From the NCBI GenBank assembly GCA_023511455.1, contig JAIMBJ010000022.1, positions 1 to 56,349 of the forward strand: a stretch of DNA of 56,349 nt, given 5' to 3'. The notes under the pieces are model-generated. The model was not told the origin of the DNA, made no database searches, and worked only from the letters and a program-made list of their open reading frames with translations. A program made the position numbers and the translations under genes. Source of the DNA: Bacillota bacterium. GTDB taxonomy: Bacteria; Armatimonadota; HRBIN16. Positions 51,340 to 56,349 of the stretch are shown piece by piece (within the stretch, counting starts at the first letter, position 1; each line of letters starts with the position of its first letter).

Positions 51340-52470
51340 CTACCCGTACAGCAGGTACCTGCCCCGCTTTCTGCGGAACGCAGCCGCCAGGCGCTGCATA
51401 TAAGCCCATGCCTCGTCTGCCCCTGCCCCCTGTACAATCATCTCGTACGCTTTGCCGTCGGTCAACAGGGTCATCAGGGGCTCACACTCCCATTCGCGCG
51501 GGTGCAGGCGACGCAAGGCGCAGGCGATTTCCACTCCTAAAAGCACTGGCTGGAAACGCCCCCTGTCCACCACTGTGAACCGCAGCCCATTGCACACCTC
51601 CACCGCAAACTTGCTGGCATTCGGCGTGAACTGTATAGGCATACACGCGAAGCCGGGCAGATTGCGTTTCAACAGGTGCTGCGCCAGCGCGTCGGCATTC
51701 AGCCACGGCGCCCCAAACAACTCGAATGGCGCATCCGTGCCCCTGCCCACCGAGACGTTAGTGAACTCCAGCAGCCCCACGCCCGGATAAAGCGTGGCTG
51801 CCGTGAGGCTGCGCATGTTGGGTGACGGATTCACCCACCGCAAGCCTGTCTGGTCGTACCACATCTCGCGCTTCCAGCCCGAGCAAGGTATCACCTGAAG
51901 GTCGCACTTTGGGGCACGTTCCGCCTGAAACAGCCTTGCCAGCTCGCCCACTGTCATGCCGTGCCGCAGCGGAATGGAGTGATACGCCACAAACGAACGC
52001 CGGTCGGGGTCGGTCAGACTACCTTCTACTGCCACGCCGTTGATGGGGTTGACCCTGTCCAGCACCACCACACGCACGCCGTGTTGCGCCGCCGCCTCCA
52101 TCGCCAGCCCCAGCGTGGAGATGTATGTGTAAAACCGGCAGCCGATATCCTGAATATCGAACACCAGCACATCGACCGCGCGCAACATCTCTGCTGTCGG
52201 CGCTTTATGCTCGCCGTACAGGCTGTAGATGGGTAAGCCCGTTTCGGGGTGGCGTGCATCTTTCACCGGCTCGTCCACGGCTCCGGCGAAGCCATGTTCC
52301 GGGCTGAACAGCGCAGTCAGCTGAACCCCAGCGTCCAGCAACGCGCGCCAGGTTGGTTTGCCTTCGCGCGTCAGCCCCGTGTGGTTGGTAATCACCCCCA
52401 CCCGCCAGCCGCTCAAGGGTTTGCACCCCTGTTGCAACAGCACATCGATGCCGTTCTGAACCTGGTACAC
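51340..52470 (-). CDS. namZ: Exo-beta-N-acetylmuramidase NamZ-like (DUF1343)
   Basis: The 376-residue protein matches DUF1343/NamZ throughout: GVITNHTG, LFSPEHGFAGAVDEPVKD, VFDIQDIGCRFYTYISTLG, VVLDRVNPINGVAVEGSL and HGMTVGELARLFQAE. NamZ removes terminal MurNAc from peptidoglycan fragments. The start is a GTG at 52470 with GGAGGTG 8 bases upstream; longer in-frame starts run into the divergent promoter region and are rejected. No signal peptide is visible in this form, which suggests a cytoplasmic recycling role, although NamZ of Bacillus is secreted. It heads a four-gene minus-strand cluster. Confidence 0.88.
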   Translation of the reverse strand: MYQVQNGIDVLLQQGCKPLSGWRVGVITNHTGLTREGKPTWRALLDAGVQLTALFSPEHGFAGAVDEPVKDARHPETGLPIYSLYGEHKAPTAEMLRAVDVLVFDIQDIGCRFYTYISTLGLAMEAAAQHGVRVVVLDRVNPINGVAVEGSLTDPDRRSFVAYHSIPLRHGMTVGELARLFQAERAPKCDLQVIPCSGWKREMWYDQTGLRWVNPSPNMRSLTAATLYPGVGLLEFTNVSVGRGTDAPFELFGAPWLNADALAQHLLKRNLPGFACMPIQFTPNASKFAVEVCNGLRFTVVDRGRFQPVLLGVEIACALRRLHPREWECEPLMTLLTDGKAYEMIVQGAGADEAWAYMQRLAAAFRRKRGRYLLYG

Positions 52471-52613
52471 CTTCGTTCCACCTCCATAATTCTGTATTCG
52501 CCGGTTGGGCCGGCTTCTCATACTGTCTTTGGAAGTGGGTTCGGCAATACGGGAAATCACAAAGGTTTTGGTCTTTTTGCTACATAGACCAGTGGGGGGC
52601 TGCGTTTGTCGGA

Positions 52614-52625
52614 TTTTTGCAAAAA
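52614..52625. promoter_or_regulatory. Palindrome upstream of a sigma-54 promoter (candidate activator site)
   Basis: TTTTTGCAAAAA, identical to 31635-31646, ends 31 bases before the -24 element at 52657. GCAAAAAC recurs at 52641-52648 between the two. Confidence 0.4.
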
Positions 52626-52656
52626 ACCCGTTGTCAGGATGCAAAAACGCCCGTTT

Positions 52657-52671
52657 TGGCACGGATTTTGC
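52657..52671 (+). promoter_or_regulatory. Sigma-54 (-24/-12) promoter of the fourth PEP-CTERM gene
   Basis: TGGCAC-GGATT-TTGC is an exact consensus match, 63 bases before the ATG at 52735. Confidence 0.82.
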
Positions 52672-52734
52672 CTTACATATTTTGGGAGGAGAAATCCTCA
52701 AATCACCCCAAAGGCTTAAAAGGAGGGAACAAAC

Positions 52735-53520
52735 ATGCGCAGACTGATGAACCACCTGTTGGCGGGAGCAGCAGCGATGCTAACGCTATCTGCTGTCGCT
52801 AACGCTCAGGTGTGGGTGCCAGTAGGCACTGCGACCGGCGGTGTCGCCGTGTACTTCAACGACACAAACGAGGTGCCGGCGAACGTTTCTTACCTGCGTG
52901 TCCAGTGGGCGAACTCCATCACCAATGTGAATGGTGCTTCTATCAGCATGTCGGAGCCGTTCAAGACTATCTTTGGCGATCTGGGACAGTATGGGTTTGA
53001 CGCTATCTTCGTGGCGCCCACCAATGCCAATCCCACGCCGCCTGTACTCTATGCCTACGACTGGAATGGCTCTAGCCCTGTACAGGGTCCGCAGGTTCTC
53101 TGGGCGATGAACGTGTACAGCGACTGGACCCATGGGCCCAAGAACCCTGCTGCGATTGTCCTTAACAGCACCCTGCGTGGCAACTCCGCGACAGTGTTAA
53201 ATTACACCTTGACGCCGTTGGGTGGTGGTTCTTTCCAGGCCGATATCGACGTGGTGCTGCACAGCGACGGTTTCATCCACTGGTACAACCCCGCGTTTCC
53301 AGATACGCCGTTCCTGCCGAATGCGTATCCCTTTAACGGCAAGTTCCGGGTTACTGGCACTCTGGTCTACGACAAGAACAGCGACTCGACACCCGGGATG
53401 GATTTCTACCAAGGCACGGTGCACCTTTATGCCCAAGCCATCCCCGACGCCTCCACGGTGACGCTGTTCGCGTCGGGCTTACTGCCGATGGCAGCGCTGC
53501 TGCGCCGTCGCAAGGCGTAA
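52735..53520 (+). CDS. PEP-CTERM-like sorted surface protein
   Basis: The 261-residue protein has a signal peptide (about 1-24, ending ANA), a beta-rich body of no recognised family and the tail AIPDASTVTLFASGLLPMAA plus LLRRRKA. This has the motif-helix-basic layout of an exosortase sorting signal, with PDAST in place of PEP as in the two genes near 22 kb. AGGAGGG precedes the ATG. The leader sequence AAAAGGAGGGAAC is almost the same as that of the gene at 22732-23481. It is unrelated in its body to the DUF4114-type pair. Confidence 0.87.
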   Translation: MRRLMNHLLAGAAAMLTLSAVANAQVWVPVGTATGGVAVYFNDTNEVPANVSYLRVQWANSITNVNGASISMSEPFKTIFGDLGQYGFDAIFVAPTNANPTPPVLYAYDWNGSSPVQGPQVLWAMNVYSDWTHGPKNPAAIVLNSTLRGNSATVLNYTLTPLGGGSFQADIDVVLHSDGFIHWYNPAFPDTPFLPNAYPFNGKFRVTGTLVYDKNSDSTPGMDFYQGTVHLYAQAIPDASTVTLFASGLLPMAALLRRRKA

Positions 53521-53542
53521 GACCAGCAGAAGGCAAATCCTT

Positions 53543-53568
53543 GCCCCTGTCGCCCCGACGACAGGGGC
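53543..53568 (+). terminator. Terminator after the fourth PEP-CTERM gene
   Basis: GCCCCTGTCG (53543-53552) and CGACAGGGGC (53559-53568) form a 10-bp stem with a CCCCGA loop, followed by TTCTCGTT. Confidence 0.65.
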
Positions 53569-53608
53569 TTCTCGTTGCCACCGCGTTCCACCCGTACTGC
53601 AGCCCCGC

Positions 53609-53638
53609 TTGGCAGACGCCCTGCTGTTATGTTATGAT
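53609..53638 (+). promoter_or_regulatory. Promoter of the YjbQ-family gene
   Basis: TTGGCA (53609-53614), 18-base spacer, TATGAT (53633-53638) preceded by TGT (extended -10). It lies 30 bases before the ATG at 53668. Confidence 0.65.
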
Positions 53639-53667
53639 GTGAGGGAAACACCGTGTGGGAGGAAGGG

Positions 53668-54081
53668 ATGAAATCGGCGACCAAATACCTCTGGTTCCAC
53701 ACCGCCAAACGGCGGGAATATATCAACATCACCGACGAGGTGGAGCAGTTCGTGCGCGAAAGCGGCATCCAGGAGGGCTTTGTGCTGGTGAGCGCGATGC
53801 ACATCACCGCGGGCGTCTACGTCAACGACGCCGAGAGCGGGCTGATTGCCGATATCGACGAGTGGCTGGAGAAACTCGCCCCCTACCGCCCGGACTACCG
53901 CCACCACCGCACAGGCGAGGACAACGGCGACGCGCACCTCAAGAGCCTGCTCATCCACCACGAGGTGATTGTTCCCATCACGGGCGGGAGATTAGACCTC
54001 GGTCCATGGCAGCAGATATACTATGCCGAATTTGACGGACAGAGGCGCAAACGGGTAATATTGAAGGCGATTGGAGAATAA
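53668..54081 (+). CDS. YjbQ/UPF0047-family protein
   Basis: The 137-residue protein shows the complete family core: [39 protein letters not shown], then [18 protein letters not shown]. Members have been reported to have weak thiamine-phosphate synthase activity, but the real function is unsettled. The ATG at 53668 has GGGAGGAAGG upstream; a GTG at 53653 is less likely. Two conserved His residues (HITAG, YRHH) are present. Confidence 0.9.
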   Translation: MKSATKYLWFHTAKRREYINITDEVEQFVRESGIQEGFVLVSAMHITAGVYVNDAESGLIADIDEWLEKLAPYRPDYRHHRTGEDNGDAHLKSLLIHHEVIVPITGGRLDLGPWQQIYYAEFDGQRRKRVILKAIGE

Positions 54082-54098
54082 CGCGCTATCTTCCCCGT

Positions 54099-54161
54099 GG
54101 TGGGGCAACTGCCCCACCCGGGCAGGGAGAGCCTGCCTGAGCGGACAGCCGAGGGGCTGTC
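54099..54161 (+). other. Three consecutive hairpins in the leader of the acyl-CoA ligase gene
   Basis: GGTGGGGC/GCCCCACC (54099-54106 with 54111-54118), GGCAGG/CCTGCC (54121-54126 with 54132-54137) and GACAGCC/GGCTGTC (54144-54150 with 54155-54161), with loops of four to five bases, lie back to back. They fill the space between the YjbQ stop and the ligase start. No T-tract follows. I do not recognise a known riboswitch; they may be an mRNA processing or attenuation element. Confidence 0.5.
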
Positions 54162-54186
54162 ATAACGACAAGGGGGTAATATACCT

Positions 54187-55971
54187 ATGTTTCGAAATCT
54201 CTGCACCGTTTTCGCGCAGGTCGCGCGACGACAACCTGACCACACCGCACTGGTACGCATCCTCAAAGGGCAGACCTACCCGCTCAGCTACGGCGAGTAT
54301 CTGCAACGGGTCATTCATCTCAGCTCGGGGCTGGAAGCCACTGGCGTTTCCGCGGGTGACCGCGTGCTGTTGCTTTCCGAAAACCGACCCGAATGGGCGA
54401 TTGCCGACTACGCCCTGCTCTCGCTGGGAGCGATTGTGGTGCCAGTGTACCCTTCCCTGCCAGCCAACCAGATAGAGTATCTGGCGCGAGATAGCGGCGC
54501 AAGGGTCATTATCGTCTCGGATGAGAAGCAATATCGCAAGGCAGTCGAGGTAAGCCAGGCGGTACCCCAGCTGGAGACCATCGTGTGTATGGACCCGCCT
54601 GCCGAGCTTGCAAGCAACGCCATCAGCTTCGCGAATATCGAGCGTCGCGGTGCAGAGGATACCGATGCCGAACGAAGGTTCCACGAACGCATCGCGCAGA
54701 TACCGCCCGACCACGTCGCCACCTTCATCTATACCAGCGGCACCACCGGCGAACCTAAAGGCGCCATGCTCACCCACCACAACCTCCAGTCGAACGTGGA
54801 TGCCTGTCTTCAAATCATCCACGCCGGACCCGATGATGTGTTCCTTTCCTTTCTGCCCCTCAGTCACGTTTTCGAGCGCATGGCTGGACACTTCACAGCG
54901 GTCGCCTGCGGCGCGACCGTATACTACTGTGAGACGCTGTTCACCATCGCCCGTGACATGCAGATTGCCCGTCCCACGGTGATGCTGGCGGTACCTCGCC
55001 TTTTCGAGAGCATCCGCGACCGCATCATGGAGAACGTGACCAAGCAGCCTCCCCTCCGACGGCGCATCTTCCACTGGGCTTTCCGTAACGCCTCCAAAGC
55101 CGCTCAGGCAGTGCGGGGTGAACGACGCTGGACACCCTGGCTGCGCTTCAAGCATCGCTTGGCGGATAAGTTGGTGCTGCACAAAGTTCGCGACCTGACC
55201 GGGGGACGATTGCGCTTCTTCGTATCGGGCGGTGCGGCGCTTGGCAGACATACCGCCGAGTTTTTCCACGCCTTCGGCATCCTGGTTCTGGAAGGATACG
55301 GCTTGACCGAGACCTCCCCAGTGGTTTCCGTCAACCGACCTGAAGATTACCGCTTTGGCACTGTGGGCAGAGCTATTCCCGGCGTGGAGGTTCGCATTGC
55401 GGAGGATGGGGAAATCCTTGTTCGCGGACCCAACGTGATGCAAGGATATTACAACAAGCCTGCGGAGACCGCTGCGGTCATCGACGAAGACGGATGGTTC
55501 CATACCGGCGACCTCGGCTCGCTCGACGCCGATGGCTTCCTGCGCATCACCGGACGCAAGAAGGACATCATCGTACTGGCGAACGGCAAGAACGTCGCTC
55601 CTGTGCCTATCGAAGAGCAACTGAAAAGCAGCCCATACATCTCCGAGGCGGTGCTTTTCGGTGATGAGCAGGATGTGATTACCGCGCTGATCGTACCGAA
55701 TTTCGAGCAGACGCGCGAGTGGGCGAAGATGCAGGGGTTGCTGGTGCAAAGCGATGCCGAACTGGTCGCCTTGCCGGAAGTAAAACAGTTGATGAAACAG
55801 GAGATCGACCGCCTGACCACCCACCTGGCGGAGTTCGAGAAGGTGCGTCGCTTCACTCTGCTGGATCATCCCTTCAGCATTGAGACTGGAGAACTCACCC
55901 CCACGCTGAAGGTGCGCCGGCATTTCATCAAACAGCGTTACGCAAAGGAGCTGGAGGCGATGCGGCGATAA
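54187..55971 (+). CDS. Long-chain fatty-acid-CoA ligase (AMP-forming, FAA1/FadD15 type)
   Basis: The 594-residue protein has the adenylate-forming motifs YTSGTTGEPKGAMLTHHN (about 182-199), FLSFLPLSHVFERMAG, LEGYGLTETSPVVSVNRP and WFHTGDLGSLDADGFLRITG. GRKKDIIVLANGKNVAPVPI is followed by the late catalytic-Lys region. Length and the FERMAG box indicate the long-chain acyl-CoA synthetase group and not Acs. It activates fatty acids at the membrane for degradation or lipid synthesis. The ATG at 54187 has a GGGGG-rich ribosome site. Its end overlaps the convergent lipid-kinase gene by 44 bases. Confidence 0.92.
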   Translation: MFRNLCTVFAQVARRQPDHTALVRILKGQTYPLSYGEYLQRVIHLSSGLEATGVSAGDRVLLLSENRPEWAIADYALLSLGAIVVPVYPSLPANQIEYLARDSGARVIIVSDEKQYRKAVEVSQAVPQLETIVCMDPPAELASNAISFANIERRGAEDTDAERRFHERIAQIPPDHVATFIYTSGTTGEPKGAMLTHHNLQSNVDACLQIIHAGPDDVFLSFLPLSHVFERMAGHFTAVACGATVYYCETLFTIARDMQIARPTVMLAVPRLFESIRDRIMENVTKQPPLRRRIFHWAFRNASKAAQAVRGERRWTPWLRFKHRLADKLVLHKVRDLTGGRLRFFVSGGAALGRHTAEFFHAFGILVLEGYGLTETSPVVSVNRPEDYRFGTVGRAIPGVEVRIAEDGEILVRGPNVMQGYYNKPAETAAVIDEDGWFHTGDLGSLDADGFLRITGRKKDIIVLANGKNVAPVPIEEQLKSSPYISEAVLFGDEQDVITALIVPNFEQTREWAKMQGLLVQSDAELVALPEVKQLMKQEIDRLTTHLAEFEKVRRFTLLDHPFSIETGELTPTLKVRRHFIKQRYAKELEAMRR

Positions 55972-56349
55972 CCTGGAGAGCACGGTGCAAAATGCGAACG
56001 TCCATCGGTGTTTGCCCCGCAGGTTCTCCGTCGCACTGCACGTCCTGCACAGAAGAGGCTTCCACGTGAACCGATTTGGCACGGGCAAAACGCAGGTATG
56101 GACAGCGTTCCGCTTTCCCCAAGCAGACATCCCATAACACACGCCAAATTTTACGCCGCCAGCCCGCGTCCGCAGGAAACCACACGATATCCAGTTCACC
56201 ATCATCGCAGCGAGCAGAGGGCGCGATTCGTGTGAACCAGCCGTAGCGCGACGTGTTGGACACCACCAGCAAAACTGCCTCCACCTTCTGCTCGCCCGCT
56301 TCAGAGACGACGCGGTAGCGTGTGGGCTGGTAGTGCCGCAGCTCGCGCA
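55928..56349 (-). CDS. C-terminal part of a diacylglycerol/lipid kinase-like protein (5' end outside window)
   Basis: The frame is open to the right edge of the window, so the gene starts beyond it; about 139 residues are visible. The segment VEAVLLVVSNTSRYGWFTRI followed by APSARCDDGELDIVWF is the C-terminal domain of the DagK/YegS/BmrU family. VQCDGEPAG near the end is the family's conserved DGE motif. These kinases phosphorylate diacylglycerol or related lipids. The stop region overlaps the end of the acyl-CoA ligase gene. Confidence 0.85.
   Translation of the reverse strand, partial: RELRHYQPTRYRVVSEAGEQKVEAVLLVVSNTSRYGWFTRIAPSARCDDGELDIVWFPADAGWRRKIWRVLWDVCLGKAERCPYLRFARAKSVHVEASSVQDVQCDGEPAGQTPMDVRILHRALQVIAASPPAPLRNAV

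Noticed and set aside
54160-56205. 681-residue minus-strand open frame opposite the acyl-CoA ligase
   Set aside because: The plus strand encodes a full-length ligase with all motifs; the antisense frame has no recognisable feature and also crosses the true lipid-kinase gene in another frame.
1-56349. CRISPR arrays, insertion sequences, prophage or integrated element
   Set aside because: No regularly spaced direct repeats, transposase, integrase or phage genes were seen, and the tRNA-Ser has no attachment-site duplication or integrase beside it.

Overview
The window reads like chromosomal DNA from a diderm, probably thermophilic or soil/hot-spring bacterium of the Armatimonadota (Fimbriimonadia/Chthonomonadetes-like). 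This is inference from gene content. There are four dispersed pseudopilin genes with the A/G-FTLIE cleavage signal and DUF1559-like C-termini, four proteins with PEP-CTERM-like tails, DUF6785-type membrane proteins, futalosine-pathway menaquinone genes, and a TolC/HlyD outer-membrane export operon. Coding density is high and same-strand genes often overlap (ATGA/GTGA). No transposase, integrase or CRISPR array was seen, so this looks like core genome and not an island.

Layout. 1-5.6 kb: end of a DUF6785 membrane protein, a LysM/Ig-like secreted protein, an FmdB-type zinc ribbon, a LysM-SH3-NlpC/P60 hydrolase, a small zinc ribbon and a sigma-70 factor. 5.6-9.2 kb (minus): an SPFH/band 7 protein overlapping a ribbon-helix-helix protein, RNase P RNA (rnpB), a TolB-like propeller protein and an unknown protein. 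9.4-11.9 kb (minus): glycolate oxidase-like GlcE/GlcF. 12.0-15.9 kb: two small proteins, then a sugar ABC importer (lipoprotein plus two permeases) with no ATPase gene. 15.9-20.9 kb: a PuuD-like amidotransferase, a pseudopilin, an amidohydrolase and a class II aldolase-like protein, converging on mqnA and a UbiA-type prenyltransferase (menaquinone). 21-23.6 kb (minus): two tandem paralogous PEP-CTERM proteins. 23.6-33.5 kb: a polyprenol-phosphate glycosyltransferase, a GntR regulator, an orphan MalK-type ATPase, and a divergent LacI regulator heading a pseudopilin/DUF6785 operon, then a C-type-lectin PEP-CTERM protein. 33.5-38.1 kb: TolC-HlyD-ABC2 permease-TetR. 38-48.3 kb: a four-GAF protein, acetyl-CoA synthetase, tRNA-Ser(UGA), a PIG-L deacetylase, a pseudopilin, an unknown protein, a beta-propeller phytase and another pseudopilin. 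48.3-52.5 kb (minus): NamZ muramidase, SdpI-like protein, sugar isomerase/epimerase and BNR sialidase-like protein. 52.7-56.3 kb: a fourth PEP-CTERM protein, a YjbQ protein, a long-chain acyl-CoA ligase and the end of a lipid kinase.

How they work together. The most striking pattern is regulatory. All four PEP-CTERM-like genes and one of the four pseudopilins carry a -24/-12 (sigma-54) promoter, TGGCAC-N5-TTGC, four exact and one with a single change. In the PEP-CTERM genes it lies about 62-69 bases from the start codon. This suggests a sigma-54 surface-protein regulon linking exosortase-type sorted proteins with a pilin. The sorting tails mostly read (I/V)PDAST and not PEP. Housekeeping genes instead tend to have extended -10 promoters (TGnTATAAT). 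Two transport operons lack their ATPases, and one MalK-type ATPase stands alone, so shared or remote ATPases are likely.
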